In this document: in pieces, positions 24,721 through 33,325 of the stretch
How positions within the stretch are numbered: the stretch's first letter is position 1
Layout: every line of letters begins with the position of its first letter
Assembly (NCBI GenBank): GCA_021778895.1
Contig: JAJYBR010000008.1
Span: 1 to 64,000, forward strand
Origin: Actinomycetes bacterium
GTDB taxonomy: Bacteria; Actinomycetota; Acidimicrobiia; Acidimicrobiales; RAAP-2
DNA: 64,000 nt
Direction of reading: 5' to 3'
Program-made: the position numbers and the translations under genes
The notes under the pieces: generated by a model
What the model was told of the DNA's origin: nothing
What the model saw: the letters and a program-made list of their open reading frames with translations, nothing else
Database searches by the model: none

Positions 24721-27192
24721 GTGCGCGGCAGGCTCCGCATCTACCTAGGGGCCGCCCCGGGTGTCGGCAAGACCTACGCGATGCTCGACGAGGGCGCCCG
24801 CCGCTTGAGCCGCGGCACCGACGTCGTGGTCGGCTACGTGGATACGCACGAGCGCGCCCAGACGGCAGCACGCCTGGAGGGTCTGACCGTCCTGCCGCGC
24901 CGGCGGGTCGCCTACCGGGACCAGACCTTCGAGGAGATGGACCTGCCCGCGGTCCTGGCCCGCCACCCGAGTGTCGTGCTCGTCGACGAGCTGGCGCACA
25001 CCAACGTGCCGGGGGTGGAGCACGAGAAGCGATGGGAGGACGTCGAGGACCTGCTGGAAGCCGGCATCGACGTGATCTCGACGGTGAACCTGCAGCACCT
25101 CGAGAGCGTCAACGACGTGGTCGAGGCGATCACGGGCATCGCCCAGCGCGAGACCGTCCCGGACCGGATCGTGCGCGCCGCCGAGCAGGTCCAGCTGGTC
25201 GACCAGACGCCCGAGGCCCTGCGGCGGCGCCTCGCGCACGGCAACATCTATCCGGCCGAGCGGGTCGACGCGGCGCTCAGCAACTTCTTCCGACCGGGGA
25301 ACCTGGCCGCTCTGCGCGAGCTGGCGCTGCTCTGGCTCGCCGACCGCGTCGACGACGAGATCCAGAGCTACCGCGAGCGCCACGGCATCGTGCGCACGTG
25401 GGAGACGCGCGAGCGGATCGTCGTGGCCATCGCCGGGGACGTCTCGGCCGAGCGGGTCATCCGGCGGGGCGCGCGCATGGCCGCCCGCTCCCACGCCGAG
25501 CTCGTCGGGGTCCACGTCACGCGGGGCGACGGTCTGAGCGCCGCGCATACCGGGTTGAACGGCGCCGTCGGCCTCCTCGAGGAGCTTGGTGGCCGCTACG
25601 TCGAGGTCGTCGGCGCCGACGTCGCGGCGAGCCTGGTGGCGGTGGCGCGCACGGAGAACGCCACGCAGCTGCTCCTGGCGGCCGCGCCCAAGTCCCGCCT
25701 GGCGACCTTCCTGCACGGCTCGGTCGTAGCGCGCTGCGTCGCGCTGACGCGCGGGGAGATCGACCTGCACGTCATCGGTGCGACCGAGGGGGAGGCACCC
25801 GAGCCCCGGCCGCGCGGCCGGCGCCGGTGGTCCAACCCGGTCGGACGGCGCCGCGAGGTCGCAGCCGCCCTGATCGGGGCGGGGGGGTTCACCGCGCTCA
25901 CGCTGGCGCTGGGTGGGGGCGGATCGCGGAACCTGCCCCTGGCCATCAGCGCGCACCTCCTGGTGGTACTGGCTGTGGCCGGCGTGGGCAGCGTGCTCGA
26001 GGGCGTCGCGGCCGCGGTCGTCGGCTTCGTGCTGATCAACTGGGAGTACACCCCCCCGGTGCACACGTTCTCGATCGCCGACGCGCGCGACGTCGCCGCC
26101 CTCGTCGCCTATCTGGCGGCTGCTCTGTCGGTCAGCGGGTTGGTGGACCTGGCCACGCGGCGGACCCGGGCGGCGCGCCGGGCCGAGCGCGACGCCCGCG
26201 CCCTGGCCCGGCTGGCCCGCAGCGTGGCCGGGGGCCAAGAGGGCCTGCGCGACCTGGTGACCCAGGTGGTGCGCGTCTTCGAGCTACGCGGGGCCTCCTT
26301 GCGCGCCACGACATCGCCGAACGGAGATGTCACCGTGGGGGTGCTCGAGCCCGACGACCCCGTGGTGCCCCTGGGTGAGGGCTACGAGCTGCGCGTGGGC
26401 GGGAACATGGGCCCCTCGGAGCGCGAGATGCTCGTGGGCGTCGCCGCCCAGCTGGTGCTGGCCCTGGAGCGCCGGCGCCTGGAGGCCGAGGCCCGGGAGC
26501 GCCAGGCGCTCGCCGAGGCCGAGGAGTTGCGCGCTTCGCTCCTGGCCGCCGTCAGCCACGACCTGCGCACGCCGCTCGCCTCGATCAAGACCGCGGCGAC
26601 CACGTTGATCGGCGCTCGGGACCGCCTGGAGGAGTCCGAGGTGGACGAGCTCCTCGAGGGCATCGACGCCGAGTCGGACCGGCTCAACGGCCTCGTGGGC
26701 GACCTGCTCGACATGAACCGGATCCACGAGGGCACCGTCGAGATCACCTCGCACTCCGTCGACCTCGCCGTCCTGGCCGAGCGCGCCATTGCCGAGGCCC
26801 GCCGCACGGTGGACGCCCCCGACGACGTGACGCGCCACGGCGCGCCGAGCCTGCCGGTGACCACCGACCCCGTGCTGGTCGAGCGCGTGATCGCGAACCT
26901 GGTGCGCAACGCCTTGGAGCACGGCGGCGCTCCGGTGAGCGTCGACCTGGACCGGGTCGCCGGGGGCGCCGTGCTGCGCGTGGTCGACCACGGCCCGGGC
27001 ATCGACCGGGACCAGCGCGACCGGGTCTTCGAGCCCTTCCAGAGGCGCGGCGACGTCGCCCAAGGACGGGGCGTCGGTCTGGGCCTGGCGATCGCGCGGG
27101 GGTTCGCCACGACCGTTGGGGCCACGCTCGACGTCGAGGACACCCCGGGCGGCGGCTGCACGATGGTCCTCAGCCTGCCGGAGGTGCCGTGA
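24721..27192 (+). CDS. kdpD: KdpD osmosensitive K+ sensor histidine kinase
   Basis: This 823-residue protein starts at GTG with AGGAGG 4 nt upstream. Domains in order: an N-terminal KdpD domain with Walker A GAAPGVGKT and VDELAHTNVPG (1-210), a universal-stress-protein domain (about 220-350), membrane spans of the DUF4118 region (about 385-490), a GAF-like stretch, then a HisKA domain with phospho-His in AAVSHDLRTPLASIKT near 615 and an HATPase domain ending GVGLGLAIARGF. It senses K+ limitation and phosphorylates KdpE. The kdpE start overlaps its stop. Confidence 0.96.
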   Translation: MRGRLRIYLGAAPGVGKTYAMLDEGARRLSRGTDVVVGYVDTHERAQTAARLEGLTVLPRRRVAYRDQTFEEMDLPAVLARHPSVVLVDELAHTNVPGVEHEKRWEDVEDLLEAGIDVISTVNLQHLESVNDVVEAITGIAQRETVPDRIVRAAEQVQLVDQTPEALRRRLAHGNIYPAERVDAALSNFFRPGNLAALRELALLWLADRVDDEIQSYRERHGIVRTWETRERIVVAIAGDVSAERVIRRGARMAARSHAELVGVHVTRGDGLSAAHTGLNGAVGLLEELGGRYVEVVGADVAASLVAVARTENATQLLLAAAPKSRLATFLHGSVVARCVALTRGEIDLHVIGATEGEAPEPRPRGRRRWSNPVGRRREVAAALIGAGGFTALTLALGGGGSRNLPLAISAHLLVVLAVAGVGSVLEGVAAAVVGFVLINWEYTPPVHTFSIADARDVAALVAYLAAALSVSGLVDLATRRTRAARRAERDARALARLARSVAGGQEGLRDLVTQVVRVFELRGASLRATTSPNGDVTVGVLEPDDPVVPLGEGYELRVGGNMGPSEREMLVGVAAQLVLALERRRLEAEARERQALAEAEELRASLLAAVSHDLRTPLASIKTAATTLIGARDRLEESEVDELLEGIDAESDRLNGLVGDLLDMNRIHEGTVEITSHSVDLAVLAERAIAEARRTVDAPDDVTRHGAPSLPVTTDPVLVERVIANLVRNALEHGGAPVSVDLDRVAGGAVLRVVDHGPGIDRDQRDRVFEPFQRRGDVAQGRGVGLGLAIARGFATTVGATLDVEDTPGGGCTMVLSLPEVP

Positions 27193-27860
27193 GCACGGTC
27201 CTCGTCGTCGACGACGACCGGGCGCTGGTCCGGGCCCTCAGCATCGGCCTGCGCGTGCACGGCTTCAGCGTCCACGCCGCGACGACGGGACCCGAGGCGC
27301 TGCGCGTGGCCGGCAAGGTGCACCCCGACGTGGTCCTCGTCGACCTGGGCCTGCCCGGACTCGACGGCATCGAGGTGATCGAGGCGCTGCGCGGCTGGAG
27401 CGAGGCCGCCATCATTGTGCTCTCGGCGCGCCCCCAGGAGGCCGTCAAGGTCGCGGCCCTGGACGCGGGGGCCGACGACTACCTCACCAAGCCCTTCGGC
27501 ATCGACGAGCTCCTGGCGCGGGTCCGCGCGGTCTCGCGCCGGCGGGTGTCCGCGAGCGAGCCCGTGGTGCACGTGGGAGAGATCACGATCGACCTGTCGG
27601 CCCGGCGCGTCGAGCGGGCCGGAGACCTGGTGCACCTCACGCCCAAGGAGTGGGCCGCGCTGGCCATCCTGGTGCGCCATCCGGGTCAGCTGGTCACCCA
27701 CCGGAACTTGCTCGAGCAGGTGTGGGGCGAGGGATACAGCACCGAGACGGACTACCTGCGCACCCTCTTCGCGCGGCTGCGGCGCAAGTTGGAAGACGAC
27801 CCGTCGCATCCGCGCCACCTCATCACCGAGCCCGGCATGGGATATCGCCTCGAGCTGTGA
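27189..27860 (+). CDS. kdpE: KdpE response regulator, OmpR family
   Basis: This 223-residue protein has a receiver domain (VVDDD acidic pocket, phospho-Asp in VLVDLGLPGLDG, Lys in YLTKPFG) and a winged-helix output domain (LTPKEWAALAILVRHPGQLV, YLRTLFARLRRKLEDDP). It activates kdp transcription when K+ is low. It overlaps kdpD by 4 nt and is the last gene of the operon, followed 4 nt later by a hairpin. Confidence 0.96.
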   Translation: MSTVLVVDDDRALVRALSIGLRVHGFSVHAATTGPEALRVAGKVHPDVVLVDLGLPGLDGIEVIEALRGWSEAAIIVLSARPQEAVKVAALDAGADDYLTKPFGIDELLARVRAVSRRRVSASEPVVHVGEITIDLSARRVERAGDLVHLTPKEWAALAILVRHPGQLVTHRNLLEQVWGEGYSTETDYLRTLFARLRRKLEDDPSHPRHLITEPGMGYRLEL

Positions 27861-27864
27861 TCTC

Positions 27865-27883
27865 CCGCGTGCCGGCCACGCGG
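27865..27883 (+). terminator. Hairpin after kdpE
   Basis: CCGCGTG and CACGCGG form a perfect 7-bp stem with a CCGGC loop, 4 nt after the stop. No T-run is seen. It is a plausible end of the kdp operon. Confidence 0.5.
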
Positions 27884-27953
27884 ACGTGCTCGGCGCCCCG
27901 GGGTTGTCTGGGGCCCTCGCTGCTCGATATTCTCACGAAATTATCAGGAAACT

Positions 27954-28016
27954 CCCCGAGCATTTCAAAGTATTAGGTGACTGCACATATCACGTAATGC
28001 GCGTCTAAACTCGGGG
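27954..28016 (+). promoter_or_regulatory. AT-rich promoter and leader of the solitary binding-protein gene
   Basis: This stretch is markedly richer in A and T than its surroundings. It contains complementary arms CCCCGAG (27954-27960) and CTCGGGG (28010-28016) that enclose GTGA-N9-TCAC. It lies 63 bp before the gene's ATG. It may be a promoter with a dyad operator or a folded leader; the two cannot be separated by eye. Confidence 0.4.
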
Positions 28017-28079
28017 AATCGCTTGAGAGAGAGATGCGCCTATCAGAGTAGTAAATGACGAGAACGGGAGGTGGTAATC

Positions 28080-29900
28080 ATGTCATTCACACGAAAGGTC
28101 TGGACGATCATCGCGGTGGTGGTCGTCGTCGCGGCAGGAATCACCGTGGCGGTCCTGAACACGTCGTCCTCGAAGACCGCGACCACGAGTGACACGATCA
28201 CCTTCGCCGAGGGCGCGGGGGCGAACCCGAACTACATCTTCCCCTACATGGGCGGCCAGTACTTCTCGGTCGACAACATCAACCAGTTCCAAGAGCTGAT
28301 GTTCCGTCCGCTCTACTGGTTCGGGCTCGGGGGCTCGGTCGCGGTCCAGCCCGCGCTGTCCCTGGCTGACCTGCCCGTGTTCTCCAACGGCAACAAGACC
28401 GTGACCATGACGATGAAGGGCTGGAAGTTCGCCGACGGTCAGACCGTCAACGCCCAGTCGGTCATGTTCTTCCTCAACATGTACCGCGCCGACCCGACGT
28501 CGTACGCGGGCTACAACCCCGGCTTCGGCATTCCCGACCAGGTCGCCACCGCGACGGGTCACGGGCTCACCGTGACGCTCACGTTCAAGACCTCGGTCAA
28601 CCCCAACTGGCTGCTCTACAACTACCTGTCCGAGATCACGCCCTTCCCCAACACCTGGGACGTCACCGCGGCGGGATCGCCCTCGACCTGTGCGACGGGG
28701 GTCTTCGGGGCGCCGTCCACCAACACGGCCTGCAAGGCGGTCGAGAAGTACCTGGATGCGCAGTCCTCCTCCGTGAGCACCTACACCGACAAGATGTGGC
28801 AGAGCGGTGACGACGGCCCGTGGAAGCTCATCGCCATGGACAACCTCGGCAACGCCACCTTCGCGCCCAACGCCCACTACTCGGGTCCCCAGAAGGCCCA
28901 GGTCGCCTTCGTGAAGGAAGTCCCGTTCACGTCGGCCACGGCCGAGCAGTCGGCCCTGCAGGCCAAGACCGTCGACATCGGCTACCTCGATCCGACCGTC
29001 CTGACCAAGCCGGCTCCGGCGCCGGGCGCGGCGGGACCGAACTGGCCGCCCGTCGCGGGCTCCTACAACATCTACGCCGGCACGCCGTGGAGCTTCAACT
29101 ACGCGCCGTTCAACTTCAGCACGGCTGATCCCATGTCGGCGGCGGTCCACCAGCTCTACATCCGCCAGGCGCTGCAGATGTCGCTCGACCAGTTCGGCAT
29201 CATCAAGGCCGTCGACAAGGGCTACGGCGTGCCGACCTACAGCCCGCTGCCGCCCAACACCCCCTCGTCGATCAGTGGCCCGGTGGCCGATCCCTACCCG
29301 TACAGCAAGTCCCAGGCCCTCGCGCTGCTGACCTCGCACGGCTGGAAGATGGTCAACGGGGTCCAGACCTGCGAGTCGCCGGGCACCGGCGCGAGCCAGT
29401 GCGGTGCAGGGATCACCAAGGGCTACACCTTGCACTTCAAGATCATCTGGGCGAGCGGCTCGCCGTCGCTGAATGACACCTTCAGCGCGGAGATCGCCGA
29501 CTGGGCGAGCATCGGCATCGTCTTCACCCACTCGACGGGCACCTTCAACACCGTGATTGCGGACTGCACCAGCGCCAAGCAGCCCTACGAGCTGTGCTCG
29601 TGGGGTGCCGGTTGGATCTACGCGCCTGACTACTACCCGTCGGGCGAGACGCTGTTCACGACCCACGGCGGCTTCAACCCCGGTGGCTACAGCGACAACA
29701 CGATGAACTCGCTCATCAACGCGACCACGTTCGGCACCGCGAAGCTGACCCAGTACGCGAACTACGCGGCCCAGCAGCTCCCCGTGCTGTACCAGCCGAA
29801 CCCGGTGACCCCCGTCGAGATCATCAAGACGTTGAAGAGCTCGATCGGCTTCACCCCGAACCCGCTGGCCAACTTCATGCCGGAGTACTACCACTTCTAG
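28080..29900 (+). CDS. Solitary ABC transporter substrate-binding protein, family 5 (peptide/nickel type)
   Basis: This 606-residue protein has an N-terminal hydrophobic segment VWTIIAVVVVVAAGITVAVL and no lipobox Cys, so it is likely membrane-anchored by an uncleaved helix or cleaved by signal peptidase I. SBP_bac_5 features include the N-terminal lobe FAEGAGANPNYIFPY, KFADGQTVNAQSVMFFLNMY and the later VHQLYIRQALQMSLDQFGIIKAV. It would capture an oligopeptide-like or cationic solute outside the cell. No permease or ATPase is adjacent; the Dpp system of this window is 12 kb away and has its own binding protein. GGGAGG precedes the ATG. Confidence 0.85.
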   Translation: MSFTRKVWTIIAVVVVVAAGITVAVLNTSSSKTATTSDTITFAEGAGANPNYIFPYMGGQYFSVDNINQFQELMFRPLYWFGLGGSVAVQPALSLADLPVFSNGNKTVTMTMKGWKFADGQTVNAQSVMFFLNMYRADPTSYAGYNPGFGIPDQVATATGHGLTVTLTFKTSVNPNWLLYNYLSEITPFPNTWDVTAAGSPSTCATGVFGAPSTNTACKAVEKYLDAQSSSVSTYTDKMWQSGDDGPWKLIAMDNLGNATFAPNAHYSGPQKAQVAFVKEVPFTSATAEQSALQAKTVDIGYLDPTVLTKPAPAPGAAGPNWPPVAGSYNIYAGTPWSFNYAPFNFSTADPMSAAVHQLYIRQALQMSLDQFGIIKAVDKGYGVPTYSPLPPNTPSSISGPVADPYPYSKSQALALLTSHGWKMVNGVQTCESPGTGASQCGAGITKGYTLHFKIIWASGSPSLNDTFSAEIADWASIGIVFTHSTGTFNTVIADCTSAKQPYELCSWGAGWIYAPDYYPSGETLFTTHGGFNPGGYSDNTMNSLINATTFGTAKLTQYANYAAQQLPVLYQPNPVTPVEIIKTLKSSIGFTPNPLANFMPEYYHF

Positions 29901-30408
29901 GAGAAGTGAACCCGCGAGCTGGTGACCTCACGAGACGCACTGCTGCGCAAGTCAGGCGCGGCGCCAGTCGCTCCGAGCGACGAGAGATGCGCCCGTGAGT
30001 TCACCAGCACCGCGCGCCGGTTGCCGTCTCGAGCCCGAGACGAGTAGTCCTGGGGGCATCGCCGCCGAGGCGATGATGCCACGTGCGTCCCGCGTGGCGC
30101 CGGGTCCCGCTCCTCGCAGCACGGTGACCAACCGTCAATGATGCGCACGGCGTGAAGCGGTGCGGCACGTGGGGATCTCGTCGTGCTGAGGCGCCTCGGG
30201 AACATCACCCGGCTGTGCGACTGCTCGTGCGCCATCGCCAGGCAGTGGGTCTTCGCGGATCCCCGGATTCGACCCCACGGGGCGCGTGACGGTGGTCGTC
30301 CCCACTCGTGACGGCACGCGGCGGCTCATCTCCCCGCCCACCTTTGTCCAGACCGGTCGCGCCCACTGGCGGCCGTGCGAAAGCTGGAACTCGAAGTTGT
30401 TGCGCGAG
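29901..30408. other. 508-bp gap: structured stretch, no coding gene
   Basis: No frame here has protein-like composition or a family match. The left part holds a nested set of inverted repeats, described next. The right part (about 30100-30408) shows no clear signal and no tRNA. Confidence 0.5.
29918..30098. other. Candidate structured RNA or hairpin array
   Basis: An outer stem of 13 pairs joins 29918-29931 (GCTGGTGA-c-CTCAC) to 29995-30009 (GTGAG-tt-TCACCAGC). Inside it lie GGCGC/GCGCC (29955-29959 with 29989-29993) and a perfect hairpin GTCGCT-CCG-AGCGAC (29967-29981). Three more hairpins follow: 30027-30042, 30058-30076 (CATCGCC/GGCGATG) and 30080-30098 (CCACG/CGTGG). Some could end the binding-protein transcript, but the nested part looks more like a folded RNA or a mobile repeat remnant. 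Confidence 0.35.
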
Positions 30409-31779
30409 TCAGTCGCCGGTGTAGTAGCGATCTGCGACGGCGAGTGCCTCGTCGATGATCGCGATTCCTTCGCGCACCTCCTCGGCACTCGTGGTGCACG
30501 GTGGCGTGACGTGTGTTCGGTTGAAGTGCGTGAACGGCCACAGGCCCCGCTCCTTGCAGGCCGCAGCGAACTCGTTCATCGGTCCGGCCGCGGCACCCGA
30601 AGCGTTGTAGGGCACGAGGGGTTCGCGCGTGGCACGATCCCGCACGAGTTCGATGGCCCAGAAGACGCCCAGACCACGCGCGTCCCCCACCGATGGATGG
30701 CGAGCCTGCAGTTCAGCGAGCGCGCCGGCGATGACTTCAGTGCCGAGGTGGCGCGCGTGCTCGACGATTCCCTCTTCGCGGAAGATGTTGATCGAGGCGA
30801 CCGCGGCGGCGCACGCCAAGGGGTGGCCCGAGTAGGTGAGCCCGCCGGGGTACGTCTTCGTGGCGAAGCTCGCAGCGATCTCGTCGGAGATCACGACCCC
30901 ACCGAGAGGGACGTATCCGGAGTTGACTCCCTTGGCGAACGTGATCAGATCCGGTGTCACGCCCCAGTGGTCGACCGCGAACCACTCGCCGCATCGGCCA
31001 AAGCCCGCCATCACCTCATCGGCGATCATGACGATGCCGAACTCGTCGCATAGGGCGCGTACGCCGGCGAGGTACCCGTCAGGTGGCACCAAGATGCCGT
31101 TGGTCCCCACGACGGTCTCGAGCAGGATCGCGGCGATGGTCTGGGGGCCCTCGAAGGTGATGACGTCGCGCAGGTGCTCGAGCGCGAACGTGCTCTCCTC
31201 TGCGTCGCTCTGGGCGTGGAAGGCGGAGCGGTAGAGATAGGGGCCCCAGAAGTGCACGACGCCGGGCATGCTCGGCTCCGAGGCCCAGCGTCGCGGGTCG
31301 CCCGTGAGGGTGATCGACCCCGCAGTGGCTCCGTGGTAGCTGCGATAGGCCGAGAGGACCTTGTGCCGCCCGGTGTGCAGCCGGGCCAACCGCACCGCGT
31401 TCTCGATCGCGTCCGCGCCGCCGTTGGTGAAGAACACCTTGTTCAGCGATCCGGGTGCCAGCTCCGCAATGAGCCGGGCCGCCTCGCTGCGCACGTCGAC
31501 GGCGAAGGCCGGCTGGATGGTGCAGAGTCGGGAGGCCTGCTCCGCGATCGCGGCGACCAGCTTGGGATGCTGGTGCCCGATGTTGACGTTGACCAGTTGC
31601 GAGGAAAAGTCGAGGTAGCGATGTCCCTCGAAGTCCGTGAAGTGCGAGCCACTAGCTGATGCGATCGGGAGGGGGCTGATGAGCTCCTGGGCGGACCACG
31701 AGTGGAACACGTGATCGTGGTCGAGGCGGCGTACGTCCTCGCCGGAGAGGTGGAGCGTGTCGGTGGTGGTATCGGTCAT
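30409..31779 (-). CDS. Class III aminotransferase (beta-alanine/omega-amino acid:pyruvate type)
   Basis: This 456-residue PLP enzyme has FTNGGADAIENAVRLAR near 117, AYRSYHGAT near 143, the Asp of MIADEVMAGFGRCG near 250 and the PLP Lys in LITFAKGVNSGY near 280. It transfers the terminal amino group of an omega- or beta-amino acid to an oxo acid, giving a semialdehyde. It lies 7 nt downstream of the methylmalonate-semialdehyde dehydrogenase gene on the same strand, the pairing seen in beta-alanine and beta-aminoisobutyrate breakdown. A taurine or GABA substrate remains possible. Confidence 0.85.
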   Translation of the reverse strand: MTDTTTDTLHLSGEDVRRLDHDHVFHSWSAQELISPLPIASASGSHFTDFEGHRYLDFSSQLVNVNIGHQHPKLVAAIAEQASRLCTIQPAFAVDVRSEAARLIAELAPGSLNKVFFTNGGADAIENAVRLARLHTGRHKVLSAYRSYHGATAGSITLTGDPRRWASEPSMPGVVHFWGPYLYRSAFHAQSDAEESTFALEHLRDVITFEGPQTIAAILLETVVGTNGILVPPDGYLAGVRALCDEFGIVMIADEVMAGFGRCGEWFAVDHWGVTPDLITFAKGVNSGYVPLGGVVISDEIAASFATKTYPGGLTYSGHPLACAAAVASINIFREEGIVEHARHLGTEVIAGALAELQARHPSVGDARGLGVFWAIELVRDRATREPLVPYNASGAAAGPMNEFAAACKERGLWPFTHFNRTHVTPPCTTSAEEVREGIAIIDEALAVADRYYTGD

Positions 31780-31786
31780 GGTGTTC

Positions 31787-33277
31787 CTATCGCGTTTGGG
31801 GGAAGCCCAAGTCGACCGTGGACGTCGCTGGATCGGGCCAGCGCGACGTGACGACTTTGGCGCGGGTGTAGAAGTTGATGCCCTCGGGCCCGTACATGTG
31901 GCTGTCGCCGAAGAGCGAGGCCTTCCAGCCCCCGAACGAGTAGTACGCCACGGGCACCGGGATCGGTACGTTGATCCCGATCATGCCAACCTCGACTTCG
32001 CTCTGGAAGCGGCGAGCCGCCCCGCCGTCCCGCGTGAAGATCGCGGTGCCGTTGGCGTAGGTGTTGGCGTTGATGATCTTGAGGGCGTCGTCGAAGGTGG
32101 CACAGCGAACGACGGACAGGACGGGGCCGAAGATCTCGTCCTGGTACACCGACATCGACGCGTCAACGTCGTCGATCAGCGTGGCCCCGAGGAAGAATCC
32201 CTTGTCCGGCAGGTCGGCCGAACGTCCGTCCACGACGACGCGGGCACCCGCCTTGTGCCCGTCGTCGATGTAGCCGGCGACGCGGTCGCGGTGGGCGGCG
32301 GTGATGAGCGGTCCCATGTCGGCCCCCGGCACCGTCCCATCTCCCACGTGCAGCCGGGGAATGCGCGCGGCGATGGCCTCGACGAGGCGATCGCCGACGT
32401 CTCCGACCGCCAGGACGACTGAGATGGCCATGCAGCGCTCGCCCGCCGCGCCGTAGCCGGCCGACACCGCAGCGTCGGCTGCCATGTCCACGTCCGCGTC
32501 GGGCAGCACGACCATGTGGTTCTTGGCTCCACCCAGGGCCTGGACGCGCTTGTCGCGTGCCGTGCCCTGCTCGTAGATGTAGCGGGCGATGGGCGTGGAT
32601 CCGACGAAGCTCAAGGCGGACACCTGGGGGTGCGCGATCAGCGCGTCGACGGCGACCTTATCCCCCTGCACCACCGAGAACACGCCGTCGGGTAGGCCGG
32701 CCTCCTGCCACAGCTCCGCCAGGCGGAGCGACACGCTCGGGTCCTTCTCGCTCGGCTTGAGAATGAAGGCATTGCCGACGGCGATGGCGTTCGCGCACAT
32801 CCACAGGGGCACCATGGCCGGGAAGTTGAACGGGGTGATGCCGGCGACGACCCCGAGCGGCTGGCGCAGCGAGTAGACGTCGACTCCCGAGGAGACCTGC
32901 TCGGAGTATCCACCCTTGAGCAGCTGGGGCACCGCGGTCGCGAACTCGACGTTCTCGAGTCCGCGGGCGACCTCGCCCGCAGCGTCGGCGAGGACCTTGC
33001 CGTGCTCGGCGGTGACGATCGCCGCCAACTCGTCGGCGTGCGCGTGCAGCAGCTCTCGGAAGGAGAACAGGACCGCGGTGCGCCGGGACAACGGGATGCG
33101 CTGCCACGCCTGGGCGGCTACGACCGCCGAGGCGACGACGTCGTCGACCTCCTCCGTCGAGGCGAGGTGGACCGTACCGGTCTGCTCGCCGGTGGCGGGA
33201 TTGAAGACGGGCGACGTGCGCTGCGCCGATCCGGTGACGTGACGCCCTTGTATCCAGTGACCAATTATCGATGTCAT
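31787..33277 (-). CDS. mmsA: CoA-acylating (methyl)malonate-semialdehyde dehydrogenase
   Basis: This 496-residue ALDH has the MmsA/IolA hallmarks: VVAGITPFNFPAMVPLWM near 145, ALGGAKNHMVVLPDAD near 250 lacking the usual general-base Glu, and the catalytic Cys in AAGERCMAIS near 283. The enzyme converts malonate or methylmalonate semialdehyde to acetyl- or propionyl-CoA with NAD and CoA. The start is ATG at 33277, just across from the MocR gene; no Shine-Dalgarno is visible, which hints at a leaderless message. It forms an operon with the aminotransferase. Confidence 0.9.
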   Translation of the reverse strand: MTSIIGHWIQGRHVTGSAQRTSPVFNPATGEQTGTVHLASTEEVDDVVASAVVAAQAWQRIPLSRRTAVLFSFRELLHAHADELAAIVTAEHGKVLADAAGEVARGLENVEFATAVPQLLKGGYSEQVSSGVDVYSLRQPLGVVAGITPFNFPAMVPLWMCANAIAVGNAFILKPSEKDPSVSLRLAELWQEAGLPDGVFSVVQGDKVAVDALIAHPQVSALSFVGSTPIARYIYEQGTARDKRVQALGGAKNHMVVLPDADVDMAADAAVSAGYGAAGERCMAISVVLAVGDVGDRLVEAIAARIPRLHVGDGTVPGADMGPLITAAHRDRVAGYIDDGHKAGARVVVDGRSADLPDKGFFLGATLIDDVDASMSVYQDEIFGPVLSVVRCATFDDALKIINANTYANGTAIFTRDGGAARRFQSEVEVGMIGINVPIPVPVAYYSFGGWKASLFGDSHMYGPEGINFYTRAKVVTSRWPDPATSTVDLGFPQTR

Positions 33278-33289
33278 GGCGTCGATCGT

Positions 33290-33321
33290 ACATACGGTGC
33301 GTAGGCAGTACAATAGTATGT
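33290..33321. promoter_or_regulatory. Divergent mmsA/mocR promoter with dyad
   Basis: ACATAC (33290-33295) and GTATGT (33316-33321) are inverted repeats in the 48-bp gap. TACAAT at 33309-33314 is a good -10 box placed 11 nt before the mocR ATG. TTTGT-N6-ACAAA (33321-33336) spans that ATG. Neither divergent gene has a ribosome-binding site, so both messages are probably leaderless and likely controlled by the MocR protein. Confidence 0.5.
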
Positions 33322-33325
33322 TTGT

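Noticed and set aside
30245..30278. tRNA-like stretch with a GGATTCGACCCC T-arm-like word and GTGGG/CCCAC ends
   Set aside because: No anticodon arm, D-arm or full cloverleaf can be drawn on either strand, so a tRNA is not supported.
30286..31053. Plus-strand open frame opposite the 3' end of the class III aminotransferase
   Set aside because: It overlaps the aminotransferase including its PLP-lysine region and has no family features.
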